Assembly: GCA_963978895.1 (NCBI GenBank)
Contig: OZ022245.1
Span: 21,100,906 to 21,164,905 of the forward strand
Source: Erpobdella octoculata
Lineage: Eukaryota > Annelida > Clitellata > Hirudinida > Erpobdellidae
Direction: 5' to 3'
DNA: 64,000 bases
The notes under the pieces were generated by a model. The model was given only the letters and a program-made list of their open reading frames with translations. It had not been told where the DNA came from and ran no database searches. The translations under genes and the position numbers were made by a program. Below, one piece after another: positions 46,040 to 62,858 of this stretch (the first letter of the stretch is position 1; every line of letters begins with the position of its first letter).

Positions 46040-49000
46040 TCAGAGATACTGAGGACAAAATTGATAAACAAGTCTCTTGGAGCTGGTCGTCTTTTTAATA
46101 ATTCCTTTCTTGTAATACTGTCGGATCGAGCGACTCAATTTGTCATAATTCATAGCTGGTCTGTTCTTTCGCTCACCCCACAAGCGAGCAACATTAACGG
46201 AATCTTCTATTTTGAATACACCTTTAAATTAAAAAAAAAGAAATAAAAAGTCCATTCAAAATGTATTTGTTAGTAATAACCTTAACTTCTATAATGTAAC
46301 CTGATTATGTAAACCATTTTTTGGTAAATTATGATATTGTTACGAATAGTTATGATATTGAATAATAAACAAGTTTCACAAAAATGGTTTAGGTCTTTTG
46401 GATGATAAATTTTTCAACTAAACTATTAATTATAAGCCTCAATTTCAGTAAATGAAAATTGTCTTTTATTGGATTTATAAACTCCTAGTAATTAATAAAT
46501 TAATGTCGTCTTATAAATGGAAACTCTTAGTTAAATTCACAGGTATAATATTAATCCTCCTTAATAGTACTGCTCATCACCAACATCCTCTCTTCGTTAT
46601 CTTCAAACCACCTCGTAGTCCAATCAATATGGAGAACTTGTATTTTTACTCGGAATCTTTTTTGCTTGATCCATCACCAGTTATTCACAGCTTATTTTCT
46701 TTCTAATTCAAAACATTTTTTTAGTCAGCATCGGTTACTAAATCTTCTTTCCCATCTTTGTAAAATGAAACAACTATGTACTTCCATTTTTAGATGATCC
46801 TACACTGCAACTTATTTTTTTTCTTATATTCTTGAGGATAGACTATTGTAATTTTTTACTATGAATCTTCTCTGTAGCCATCATTTCAAACATTCAACTG
46901 TGCTGCTCACCTTGTGGTCCGCACCATATTATATGTTTTCTAGAAATCTTTTTTAAAAATTGCTAAAGGGTTAAACTAAGCCAGGTCAACTGAATTAAAC
47001 CAAACCAGGTCAACTGAGTTGTCAAATGCGCCATTAAATTGACCCGCTAGTAGCATTCAAGCAAATAAAGTTCACTGATTTAATCGAAAGCCACCTTGGG
47101 CATTAGATGAAAAAAATCTATAAAAAAAGTGTACCAATTCAGTCAAGGAAGACATCTGGCTTCTTTTAAAAACATAATAATTTATTACACTAAATTTTTA
47201 ATTTCTATGTTTATTTTGCCGGGTTCAATAAATTATTCAATCATAGCCTATTTTAATAGTAACTGAAGGCCTCTATATAGGGGCTCAGCTTTGCATCATA
47301 TCCGGTCCCGCTATGCTGTAAAATAACCACAGTTGATATTATTATTTAAAAATCCGTTATATTTCAATTAAAGTCGAAATAAACAAAGTGATTAACCTTT
47401 ATTTCTATCAAGCCACCTGATCCAGGAGTGATAGGTACCCGGACACAGAAGCAATTCCTTCAAGAACTGCCACAGACAAATTGACTTTTTGCCTTTTCTA
47501 GGGGAGTCTCCCGTTTCGCGATAGCGTGTAGAAGTATCATCACCATATTGAACACTCGATGCATGCACTTGACTTCGGCTGTTTGTTAGGTGCTTATCCT
47601 TTTCTGCCACAAACATAGAGCCACGATTAAATTCACAAGGCATTCCATACATGGCTAAGTAACCAGCTGGGTTTTCCTTTTTTAGAGAAGAGCAACTAAG
47701 TTTATCCTCATTTTGTTTTGACGATCCAATTTTGTCCGATTTTTCTAAATTCATTTGATTCAATTCTAGCAAGCAGTGAGCTGAACGAACAAAAGAAAAT
47801 TTTATTTATTAAAAATAATTTATTGAATACAATTTAATAAATAAAATTTATTGTATACAAAGTTTATTTTTACAATGTGGGTGCTCCAATTTTATTCAAT
47901 TTTCAAGTTAAAAAAAACCTTTTTCTACTTTCAGAAAAGCTGAAGAAGAAGACAACGAATCTTTTGAAGTGAACCAATTGTCACAATCGTCTGATCTTTC
48001 AAGACTGAGATCTTCTAAATCTGTTTTCTGTTCTAATTCTTCACTTCCTAGGACGGGACTGGGATTCGTCCACCACAAACTGTCGTCATTTCCATGATTA
48101 TGAAGGCCGTCTAATTGCATACCGAATTGATTCCAAGACGTTGAAATGTTATTGAGATCCAGTGGAGAAGTCCATTTCTCTTCGTCTTTGAATATAGCCG
48201 TCGCATGAAGGTTCGGATCAGACTGAAGCTGCAGAAACCAGGAAGATAAAGACAACTGATGATTATTTTGAAGATCCAATAAGCGAACGTGTTTGGTAGA
48301 ATTCGTTGCTCCTGACAGAGATGAAGATAAAACTACGGGAGGTGAAAAATTATTTAAACATGGAAGTTGTTGCTGTGTTGTTGTTGTCGGAGAATTTAAG
48401 ATGAAAAACTTGCTTGCTTCTGAAGTTTCAACCGATGAAACGGACAAACTGAGGAGCGGATCAGACGAGAATGAAAACGCAGCCGATTCTAAATCGGTCA
48501 AAAAGTTTGGCGGTTCGGCTGCAATCGTGTCAGAAAAAACATCAATGTCGTTGTAGAAGTCTGTGGAAAGTTTACGTTCGGCTCTTTCTCCGACATGCTT
48601 AGAACTTTGAAAATCAGAAATCGGTGGTAGAAATGAAGATTGCGAAAGACTAGAAATCTTTGAGTCTGCTAAAATATTGCTCACCAGTGCTAAGTCAATT
48701 TCGTTTTTTTGCAAGCAACAAAGAGACATTTGACAGAGTGGTGATGGAGGGTCGAGTTGCAAAGCCAGTGATGAGGGAGAGAAGAGTGATGATGATGATA
48801 GTTGTAGGGGTGATGATGATGTTGACGATTGTCGTTGTAGAGTTGGCGATGTGGCTGGGGGTGTAAGATGGAAGTTGTTGAGAACGATTGGAAGCAAACG
48901 TGAGGTGAAATGAGGTTTTGTTAGGGACGGTGATGGTAATGATGCCGGAGATGATGATGATAGTGATGATGAAATGCTGTCTGCGGCATCGAATTTGAGG

Positions 49001-52000
49001 AGATTTGGATATTTTGAAGTTTTGTGGTTACAGTTTTGTATGATGTTGTTGGTGTCGTCGCTGATGTCCGGTGTTTTGTCTTTGCTGTTTATTTCGTGTT
49101 TTTCACTGTCCACTGTATTTTCATGGCTACTTATCATATTCGGAAATTTATTTTTCTTCTCTTTGATTTTCGTTTCTGGAAAATTGTTGAAATTTTCAGA
49201 TTATAATTTTTTTTTTTAAATTACGTCTATGTATAAACGAAGATTCAAATATAACTGACTGGCTGATAAAAATATGATTTTTATTTTGCTTATTACGGCT
49301 ATAAATAAATTTGCATAATTATTATCACATGATTCATTCAGAAGTTGTATGACAGTAAAAATTTTAATCCGTTCCATCTATTGCTCACATAGTTACAAAT
49401 TATTTACTTAAAATGATGTACTTGCAAATGATGTACTTACAAACGATATACATATAAATTATGTACATACATATGATGTACTGACAAATTGCAGCTGGTA
49501 TACCTGTAACACCTGTTGCAACTGGTGTAGTTGCAACTGGTGTAGGTACTAACCACTTTTTAATCAGCTTGTTATCAATATAACAATTGTGGAGTGAGCA
49601 GGGCTGTTAAGATTGGTATTGGCCAAATACCAATACACTATTGGCAATATTTTTTTGTTATTGGGGATGATATTGTCAATACTTTTACGCTGAAGTATTG
49701 ACTTGGTATCGTAAATACTTTTTAAGCCAAAATTAGCCAAAAAAATTAAAATTTTTTGTTGTCATTCAACATAGAAAACTTATTATCGTAGATATCGATG
49801 CGTGCTTTGGTAACCTGTTTCCTTTTTCCCGTTTGATTGGTGTGGTTTTCGTTCGATAAGTTTGTTTTCTAAGGCGTTATAGTTATAATGTCTCTGTCAA
49901 CAACAATTAGTGATCGGTTAGAGGTTAGAAGTGCCGAAAAACTTTTTCGTGTATATCGGTCCTTCTGATAAAGCTGATAATTCCCTTTATCGCTGCCTGC
50001 TTTGTCCACCTAGCAGAGATGTGCGGATTGCGGACGCGTCCGCTGGCGGACGCTAATCCGCAGCTTTTATGCGGACGCGGATTCGAGAAAATTGAAACTA
50101 GCGGACGCGGATTGTGCAGATCAATAAACCAAAATTTGAAAAATAATTGAATAAAATAGAAGAAATTTTTCCTACAACTACAATAAAGTACGAAATTACA
50201 AATCCATTCGCTTGTATTAGACGTTAGAACAGGCGCGTCTCGTTTTGAATTTCCATCCACCTCTCCCCCTTTAACATATCAGTGTTATTTTCTGGCAAAG
50301 CAAAATTGTATTTTGCTCTATGTGTGACGTTATTTTAACTGAACTAGTAGTCTAAAGGCCGTTTACACAGGCAAAGATTCGCTGGCACCAAATGTCAATG
50401 TCGCCTGAAATTAGAAAAAATGCACGTGTAAACGCTCTCACGCATGACATTGACATCCTGGCAGCCAAGATTTTCAATGTTGGTTGCCTTCCAACTTTTA
50501 AGCCAAGTGAATAATGTATTCATACGCGCAAAAGACAAATTACTTATTATATACGAGTATATATACGTTTGTTTTTGAAAATGTCCAATGTGATATCCAG
50601 TACGTCAGCGGATGCTATTGCGGACGCGGATTCTTAGTCGGGGGAATTTGCGGACGCGGATCCGAGCTTGCGGACGCGGACGGGTAATTAGAGGATCCGC
50701 ACATCTCTGCCACCTAGTTTTAGTTCATCGAAGAAATCTATTTCGTCTCACAACAAGTCACGCCAGAATTTGAAAAAGCATATTAAAGTGAGTTTATAAT
50801 TATATATTCCATTTAGTGGTATTTTAAGAAAATTAGATCTGTAAAACTCATTTTGATGTTGTAGTTCATTATGGCAGAATTATTGAATTACATATAGAAT
50901 GGATTCAAATATATTTTGCATTATTGGCCTAACATCAATTATAAAAAATTTTAGGCATGTCATGGCAATAATCTAACTGAGTTCACAACTGCGTGTGCAG
51001 AACTATATGAGAATAAAAAAAAAAGAAGAAAGAGATCCAATTCACCAGATGCTGTCGAAAGGCAAAATTCTAATGGTGGTACTGGTGGCCTGCCTTTAAA
51101 ACAGCATAATTTAGATACTCAAGCAGTTACACAACATTTGATAGATGAATGGGTTATGGACTACTTGGTTGATAGTCTTTTGTAAGTTAGTAATGTTGAT
51201 GCTCCTGGTTTTTGTTTGCTTGTTAAGCGTCTGACTCAGCAACATTTTGTTCAGAGATGCAGACAGACGGTAACAAAGCATCTTGAAGACCAGTTCCTTT
51301 TGCAAAAGTTAAAACTTGAAAATAAGTTAGCAGCTGTTGAGACCGTATGTACTACAGCTGACTGTTGGACAAGTTGACGCACGTGTTTTCTAAAAATACA
51401 CAGGAAGAAGAAGCAGCTCCTGTATCATTGCAACCGTTACAGGATTTTTTTGCAGTTCTACAAGCTAGACGAAAAACAGAAAAATCCAGTGAAGACAAAG
51501 ATGAAGTAGACAAATACTTGGCTGACTCATCTTTGTCTTTAAATTCGTTAACTACCTTTCCAAGTATTCGTAAATTACTTGAAATGAATACTGGATTGCC
51601 TGCAAGTGCTGCTATGGAGCATTTGTTTTCATTGAGTGGGCGGGTGTTTGCACCATTGTGCTCAAGGCTGAACAGCCAACACTTTGAAATGATGGTTTTT
51701 CTTCTTTTAGCGAAATGGTGACTGACTAACTGTATTTTTTATCACTGTGCAATAATATCTGACTTGTTTTATTTTGAACTTTTCTCTATTTTCATTTGTT
51801 TTTTTTACTTTTGTGCCATTGGATGTGTTTTTAAATTAATAGAATATTTTGTACTAAAAAATAAAATAATGGACTAAATGTTTTCGGAAGTATTGGTGTT
51901 TGATATTTGGTAATACTAACAATATTTTTTAAAGTTGGTATTGATATTGGTATTGTCAATACTTTTTCATATGCCTATTGGGATTGGTATTGTCAATACA

Positions 52001-54112
52001 ATTTTTGGATATTGTTAACTTACTCCGAGTAAGTGTATAAATTAGTAATGTTATTAAACAACTATACTTCATTTTAATAACTTTATTAACACCGCTTTCT
52101 TTTTTTAAATTATTGTGATCTTTATAATAATTTGATCATGGTAATCATCATCACCTTCGTTATCATCATCATCACCATCCACCGTCACCACCATTGGTAT
52201 TTTGTCAATGTCTCTCCTCTTGCACCACCATCCACAAGACCAAAAAATTAACAACAACAGCAACAGCATAAACAGAACCTCAAAGTCATATTCAGACAAA
52301 ACCGACTGCTAACAACAACAACAACAACAACAACGATTATAATTCGTCCAGCTCAATTATGGAAAAGTACTGACTAATTTTAATTGCTGCTTATCTCACT
52401 TAGCAGTAAAAATGCAGTAGGGTACTGCTAATAATGCAGATACACATATATAGATATATACATATATATAGTCAGTTAGTTTGGTGGACGGGTTCGGCAT
52501 CGACTTCTTCAAGTTTCTAACTGGAAGATAATTGGATGACCATCTTTGGAAGTTTTCATTCAGCCTAGATAAAAACTTGTCGCTATAAGCAAATTATTTT
52601 TTTTTAAATTTACTAGATTATTTTTGTGTAAAATTAAACAGATACTCTTGCTTCATATTTTAACCAGCTTTTTTAATTTTAATAAATGAAGCTTATTATG
52701 CCTCATAATAATAATAATTTATTACCAGCCCAGCCAATTATGAATAAGCTAACAAACGTTTATCTTATCAAAGTAATATTTATAATGCAATTACATCTCC
52801 ATCCTCCTCCTCTTCTTAAAAAATTTCTTTCTTGCTAAAACATTTTTCTTGATCAATTTGTTTTTGGACGTAATAAAATCAACCAACGGGAAAAATTAAT
52901 TGTAAAGTGTCATTATTTTCAGTGATTTTTTTGTATTTAAAATTGGCATACGAAAAAAAAGAAGTGCCTGTTCACATTTATAAACATAGAACATCAATTT
53001 CTTAAAAATTCCACCATTTTGTCGGCGTATCACGTGACGTTATCGAATTGTTCGATTGGACCTAAACATAATTATGAAACTTTTATTTCATACAATAGTA
53101 TACATCATCTGTGAACACTTTGTATACAATATCTATAAATACCTTCAAGCAATTATATAAAGCAATAAGCAGTTTTAAGCTAATGTATACAACATTTGTA
53201 TATGCTTTCATGCAATCATGTGCATCTTTAAATATCTTCATATCTCTAAAATGCTTCCTTTTTCGCGTCTCTCATAGAATTATATAAAACATACATAAAT
53301 ATATACAATAAAACACGTTTACAATTACCTTTATACAATAACATGCATTTACAAATAATTTCATGCATACATGCATATACAGTGGTACTCCCCACAAACG
53401 ACCCCCCATTTACGATTCTCTCATTACCAGCCGTTGTTTCGCTGACTGATTGCTTTTCAATCCCGATTAACGTCCCCCCATTTAAGACCCCTATTTTACG
53501 ACCGGATTTTTGGGGCATTTTCCATGTCATAAAAGTAAAGTACCGCTGTGTATAAATTTACAAGTATCTTTGTTCAATAATAGAGTTGTCGGTATATATG
53601 CATAAACAGTGGTACAAATACAACCATATACAAATACCTTCATGCAATTATATACACCTAGAAATAGTTTCATACATTCGAATACATCTAGAAATACTTT
53701 CATACAATCGTATAATACTATAAATACCTTCATGTCTTCCAATTTCTTCTTCTTTTTTCAGGTTTTCTGCAGAAGTTCCATCAACGACTTTTTCATCTCC
53801 TTGCAAAATGGTTTTTAATTTCAACGGCGAATGTTCATTTTGTGTTAATTTCTTTTTTACAAACTTCAGTGAAGATTCAGTAACATATTTATGCTCTACG
53901 GTTTGTTTTTTAGTTATTTTACTTTTTTCCAATCCGTTTGTTCCCTTTACAAACATTGGCTTAGAAAGGTTGGCGTGCTTCATAAAAACTTTTGTTTTGT
54001 TCAACGATTTACCGACGTTAAGTTTGATGGGAAAGTTTTGATCTAAAATATTCTTAATTCGCAAAACACTTGTAGACGAGTGACAAGATATTTTTTCCAT
54101 TGACACAACCAA
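46040..54112 (-). CDS. SPDEF: PDEF/Ets98B-like ETS transcription factor
   Basis: Exons 54112-53728, 49175-47919, 47780-47397 and 46221-46040 join in frame to about 735 residues. The ETS domain spans the last two exons: [55 protein letters not shown] and [12 protein letters not shown], then RLVYQF near the end. The recognition helix [10 protein letters not shown] and the C-terminal RLVYQF match SPDEF/Ets98B best; it binds GGAA-type sites in the nucleus. The second exon is a long Ser-rich, low-complexity region that could be an activation domain; no Pointed domain is visible. The first exon (Lys-rich) is inferred from an AAG|GTATTT donor and matching phase. If it is wrong, translation starts at the ATG at 49137 and the protein is 594 residues. 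Confidence 0.87.
49599..52026 (+). mobile_element. Decayed hAT transposon in ETS intron 1
   Basis: The left end CAGGGCTGTTAAGATTGG and a weakly matching right end (GTTAACTTACTCCG) bound the element; subterminal repeats of ATTGGTATTG(G/T)(C/T)CAATAC type lie at both sides. The plus strand carries transposase scraps: a BED finger (YRCLLCPP ... RQNLKKHIK), a linker, TADCWTS with a stop after it, and then the C-terminal dimerisation motif [19 protein letters not shown] (51365-51721). The catalytic middle is deleted and stops interrupt the rest, so it is dead. A second hAT sits in its BED exon. Confidence 0.8.
50014..50709. mobile_element. Non-autonomous hAT nested in older hAT, perfect 8-bp target duplication
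   Basis: The ends CAGAGATGTGCGGAT and ATCCGCACATCTCTG are perfect 15-bp inverted repeats. The 8 bp CCACCTAG occur on both sides (50006-50013 and 50710-50717). Inside are repeated GCGGACGCGGAT motifs at both ends (GC-rich against the AT-rich background) and no coding frame. Confidence 0.95.
53080..53727. repeat. Degenerate ~30-bp minisatellite in ETS intron 1
   Basis: Loose repeats of the pattern CTTCATGCAATTATATACA then (C/T)CTA(T/G)AAATA. They reach to the proposed donor of ETS exon 1 and give open frames on the minus strand (Met-Lys-Val-Phe repeats) that I do not regard as genes. Confidence 0.6.
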
Positions 54113-55687
54113 AAAGAGTATTCTATCACAACAAAACTAACGGTAATCTTCACAGAAAAAAACACAAGCTAAAAACTAAAAACTATTAAAACATAAAACG
54201 GCAATTTGAATAAAAGACAAAAATTACATTAATTGTTCTTTCGAAAATGTAATTCGGGAAATTACCAACAGATGACAATTATTGTATTCTTGTAATTTCA
54301 TTTGCTGTGTTGCTTGCTTGCATGCATGCTTGCTCACTCATAGTGTAGGGCCTGTTGGTTAGCCTGGTGATGGTAATGACGGCGAAGAAGATGAAAACGA
54401 CGACGAGGTTCCTGATGATGATAATTAATAGGTCCTGAGTCATGAAATAAGAGTTGCTGAGGACAAGACCTAATGAGAGGGAAATTAGGGTCTACCCTAC
54501 TAGTATTTTTAGACTTATAAGCCATCATGTAAGTGGTATCAATCAATTAACTTTTGGTTTCATTTTAATTACAGCTGCTTTCAACTGGTTGGTTTTATGT
54601 CTGAAAGTGATCTAAACGAAAATTAACTTAAAAATAACAATTAAATAAAATTGTAATTAAAACAATTTGTTCAATAATATTTAAGAAAAACACTCTTTCA
54701 ATTTTATCCACCTTTAAAAACAATATATGATTAACAGCGATGACGAAAGTAAATTTAAAATGTACCTAAGTACAACTCCACTTCCCCCTTGCGAGCCAGT
54801 CCCTGGTCTGGATAAAGGGGGAGGGAAAGAAAAATGGTTAAATTATGATCGGGACAGGAAGTACATATACTTCGGTTTTTCTGACATACTTCTATTTGAG
54901 TCTTGAAACGCCTGGTGTAAAGGACTATAAAATATTATTAGAAAAAATAACCATAGGTACCACTGTACTTGACTATAGGTATTGCACTTAAATGTAAGTA
55001 CATTGTATTTTGAATTAATCTGAGCTGACGAAACTTAAAGGTAAAAAATAAAAATCACAATACTTTTACAGTATTCAAATATACTAAAAGTACTTCTACT
55101 TGTACGTTTAGGTACTTTCAACACAAAGTACTTTGTAGTTATACATGAGTACATTTTTAAAGTACTTTTGTCATTTCTGGTTATGTGCACATATATAATT
55201 AGAATCAACTCTCAATTTTGCTCGTACTCGTTTAATAGTCATGTGAGACTATTTTTAAGCAATATCTAGTAAAATAGTATGTAATTCTAACGTATGCACA
55301 ATTATCTTGCTATTATATTTTTTAGCTTTTATGCAATTATGCGTTGTGTATGCTTGCTATAGATAGGTACTGAATTCTACAATATGAACAATACTCAATC
55401 AACTTCTGCTTCGTATCCGTTTTTCTCAGAACCAAGATTCTCACAAAACGATCTGACTATGTTAAGAGACCGTTACTTGATGATTTCATCATTATGGTGA
55501 ACCAATTAAACATGTAATTACTAACTGATTGTGTTTAAGGTTACGGAGTTGAGCAAATTTGGAAATTTCTCCAGACTCTTGTTGAAACAGTGTATATTTA
55601 TAGCTGCTAACATAATCAAAAATCCATACTTAAAATACGTAATTAGCAAAGATGGGAGTCTCGAGACAATGTCTTTCGTCTCGACTC

Positions 55688-55858
55688 AGGCACAGGCGCG
55701 TAACGAGAGGGGGCTTGGATAAATTCCCCCCACCCCCGTCAAAAATGTTGACACTTTTTTCAGCTGATCAAGAGAGTTTCTAGATCAGGACGGGGGGATA
55801 TGGGCATGTTTTATAACACTATTGGCTTTTGTTATGCACCTCCACAGACACGTAGTTT
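55688..55858. repeat. Dispersed repeat, inverted relative of 44505-44675
   Basis: Contains runs of G and C (AGAGGGGGC, CCCCCCACCCCC, CGGGGGGATA) that stand out here, and aligns to the earlier copy on the opposite strand. The wider interval 54113-57372, between the ETS and ATP synthase genes, shows no gene I can support. Confidence 0.6.
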
Positions 55859-57372
55859 TAGCTTTTTTAAAGAGGGGGAGGAACAAGCCTTTCTGTCTAG
55901 TTATATAACTTATATGAACAAGCGATAGATAAATAAATTTAAGTATATATTGTCTCTGAAGTAAGCTGTTTGGATGAATTTAAATTTGCAACCTGCGATT
56001 GCAAGCGTCACTGATTCCGATCGCCTTGTGATTTGATACTTTATAAAGTTCATTAAATTATGCTGCTTGAAAGTGTGGGTTAAAGCCAGTAGTGCTTTCC
56101 AGGGGGTCCTTGGGGGGTTTATAATAAAAATGTACTGTTTATAATAAAAATCAGGAAAAATTAATGACTACCCTTAAAAACTTAATCTTTCAACCGCAAA
56201 ACTTCTGCATGAATGATTCCGACTTACCATCACACAGTCCATGTCTTTCAAATAGTTTCCAATCCATTTCACAACCTGTTTATGAAATATTTCAAACTTG
56301 AATGAATATCATCCTTCTGTGGGGAATTTTTATCAAAGTTTGTCTAAGGTGCTATAAAACATGTTAACTTGATTTTCATTATTCGTGGTTTCAGTAAAAA
56401 CATAAAGGAACACAAGCAGCACGAGAGGTAAGAAACTCAAGTAATAATGTGAGTCCTGGCCAACAAGTTATTTGTTGAATCATTGAAATAGATAATCTTG
56501 AATAAATAATTCTAAAATCTTACAACAAACTGCTGATAATGTCCCTGATCCATAACAAGTATATTATTTTTCATAGTCTTTCAAAGTATGAAACTACACA
56601 AGTCAACTTATAGCCCTCAACTAACTATTCAATACAAATTTGCTTAAACTATATATTAGAATAAGATAAAACGAGATTATCTCATTATTCTATTGTGAAT
56701 TACATCTGGTCCAGCTTATTTATCACAAAATCATTTCTTTCAACCAGTATATTTAGGTCAGTGGTTAGTCAATCCAGTCCATCATCTGATATTTTAGGGC
56801 AAAAAACCACAATATGTTTTTAAGACTTTGTAATTTTAAAATGAAAATTTTTACCCACTTCTTAGCAGAGAAAGCCACTTAGATTACAGACAAATCCTGC
56901 TTAACTATTGTAGTGCTGAAACTAACGTAACTTCCTTGATAAAAAGACAAGGACCGGATTGCAATTTCAAAACAAAACCTGAACCTAATAAATAGAGCCA
57001 TCACCATATATCATTGATAGAAGATATCTTTTGCTTAAAACAATATTTCTGTTAATTATTGTTATATTTAGTAAATGGATGGTTTGACCTTGTCTTAATT
57101 TAGCTAATTCTGTAATAAGTTGAAATAATATTCTAACAAAATGTGTTACACTTTCAACATTAATCCCTCCAACACCCAGACGCCACAATATACACACTCG
57201 TGATACGAAAAACCATTAAAATTTGAGAAAACAATAAGCAATACTGTTTTCAGCTAAATTTTCTATAATCTTTGCCAGTTGCACATAAATTTACCTAGTT
57301 ATAGTCATGCCAGGTTGGATAGAGACTGATTTACAAAGTTTTATGCAAACTGAAACTCGATAATTATGGTTT

Positions 57373-57378
57373 TTTATT
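57373..57378 (-). terminator. Poly(A) signal of ATP synthase beta gene
   Basis: AATAAA on the minus strand, about 20 bp after the stop codon. The 3' UTR would be very short. Confidence 0.55.
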
Positions 57379-57398
57379 GATTTAAGTTAAAGAAATGT

Positions 57399-61016
<3,618 letters not shown>

Positions 61017-62834
61017 CCTGTCTAATGGCCGATGAGCTTACCGAGCGGATGTGCTTATAAGTCGAACTACCTTTAAATACTCCATAAGCGCAAATACATA
61101 AAATTTTGTCAAATTTTTACCTTAAGCTTCTTAAATAATAAATTATATTGTTTTATTATTTTTAAATTTTATTTAGCACAAACCTTAAAAAAATGTTGTC
61201 TGCATAGATATGTCTGCTTTGAAGTCTTAACAAATGCTTAATTCAATGCTAAAATAAGCTGACTTAAATATTAATTTAGGCAACGTTTCCAATTTTATTA
61301 TTAAATAAACAAAAAAAAACTATTGGTTTTTTTAAAATATAAATCGCTCGGAATTAAAATCTAGCATCAAAATCTTTCACTCTCAATATAGTGCAAAGAT
61401 ATCTGTGATATAGTAGGTCGGCTAAGTGCAGCCATACGCAGCCAGGGTGAGTCCGGGGATCCCGGGCCTCCCGAAAGCTTGCCTATGTTGATGTTGAAGT
61501 GACGCGCGTGCTTGTGTGTTTGGAAATATATTGAGTTAACAATTATTTTGCAAATTAAACATTTAATAGGTTATCAAAAATGTTAGGGTCAGGTTGTCCA
61601 TGGGTCTAATTTTGAAAACCCGAGCCGCCAGAAAATCTGACCCGACCCGACATCTGCTTCCAAGGTTTTTTGACCAAGGATCTTTCATTGACCTAGAGGA
61701 GACACTCAGGTATACTACGCCTTGCGACCTTGGTCACATATCTGCTGTTCGTGGTACTTCCGCTGGAAAGCCAAATGGTCGAATGTCCGATTGGCAGAGC
61801 GGCCACATAATGAAGAAACCTTCATCGACATTTTTTCGCATAAAAAACGTTGACTGAATTTCATATTGTAATTTATTTACTGTTCTAAATTAAATGTCTT
61901 ATGGTTTGTTATTACTAATTTTTGCTGAATCTGTCGTTAAGCCTTGACTTTTGTGGGTCGTAAATTTCTCATTAAAACTCCTTACTAATCAATTTCTCCC
62001 CCCTGAGTGCAGCATCTTGCATCTGCTATTAACAAGCAAACAAATTACAGATAAATCAGTTTGTGATTGCCTGATGTTTCTAAATTCTGGGAGATTGAAA
62101 AAATTACCTTTTTTGGTCCCGCATCTTACGTTTTAACGGTTCTCATGTTGCAAACTGGCGAAAAATTTCAAATGATTGGATATTTTTGTTGGTTAGCATC
62201 ATATGTTTGCATCAGTGTCAGATTCTTATGATTTGTCTAAATGTAATAATTGTATTGTTATTTTATTTTGTCTCCACATAACCAGAAAAATAACATTTAT
62301 TCATCAAAATGTATAATGATAATTGCAGCACATAAAAACTTAAGATTATACCCATAGGCGTAGGAGACTGGGAATGTGGAAATGCCGCCTCCCCAATTTG
62401 GCTATGTCGCTAATTTTTGGGCAAGCAGAAGGACTTATCAAAGGTTTAACAGTATACCAAAATTTGTATATGTTGGTATTTTGGTTTCAAAACAGAGTAT
62501 TTCTTGGAATTGTAATAAATTAAATACAAATTATATTGGCGCAAGCAAACTTATCGACAACGTGTTAAGTACTTTGAATGTGATGCCTAATTAGATTCAA
62601 ACTTTGCTAATCAATGCACTTTAAAGCACCAGAGCACGAAAGACAAGTTTATTGTTATGCATGACAGGTCTCTAAACTAGCTAAATTTTGTGTGCAGCTG
62701 AATCTCAGATTTTGATAAACAGAATGCCTCAAAGAGTTTGAGTTTATTTACATTTTTATAACATAAAAACAAGAAAGCACATTTCCACAACTAAAAACTT
62801 ACTCCAGTGAAAGCAGACTTACATGAAAAACAAA
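61017..62834. other. Intergenic: ATP5F1B upstream region, no gene seen
   Basis: The first few hundred bases upstream of the ATP5F1B start must hold its 5' UTR and promoter; I see no clear TATA element. 61430-61500 is a GC-rich patch (GGGGATCCCGGGCC). 61585-61660 has CCCGACCCGACA-type repeats similar to 42330-42430, likely a hAT-like subterminal region. 62353-62400 (ATAGGCGTAGGAGACTGGG) resembles a dispersed sequence at 12368. Confidence 0.5.
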
Positions 62835-62840
62835 TTTATT
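62835..62840 (-). terminator. Poly(A) signal of INTS2
   Basis: AATAAA on the minus strand, about 19 bp after the INTS2 stop codon. Confidence 0.6.
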
Positions 62841-62858
62841 AAAGAAAAAGAGCATCTC

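Noticed and set aside
48293..49219. Plus-strand frames over the ETS Ser-rich exon
   Set aside because: Shadows of a low-complexity coding exon; the minus frame continues in phase into the ETS domain.
52105..52299. Minus-strand 64-residue frame with a Leu-rich stretch that looks like a signal or membrane segment
   Set aside because: Composed of CAT/AAC microsatellite-like DNA in the ETS first intron; no splice or homology support.
53246..53742. Minus-strand frames with repeated Met-Lys-Val-Phe
   Set aside because: Degenerate ~30-bp minisatellite; no sign of a domain.
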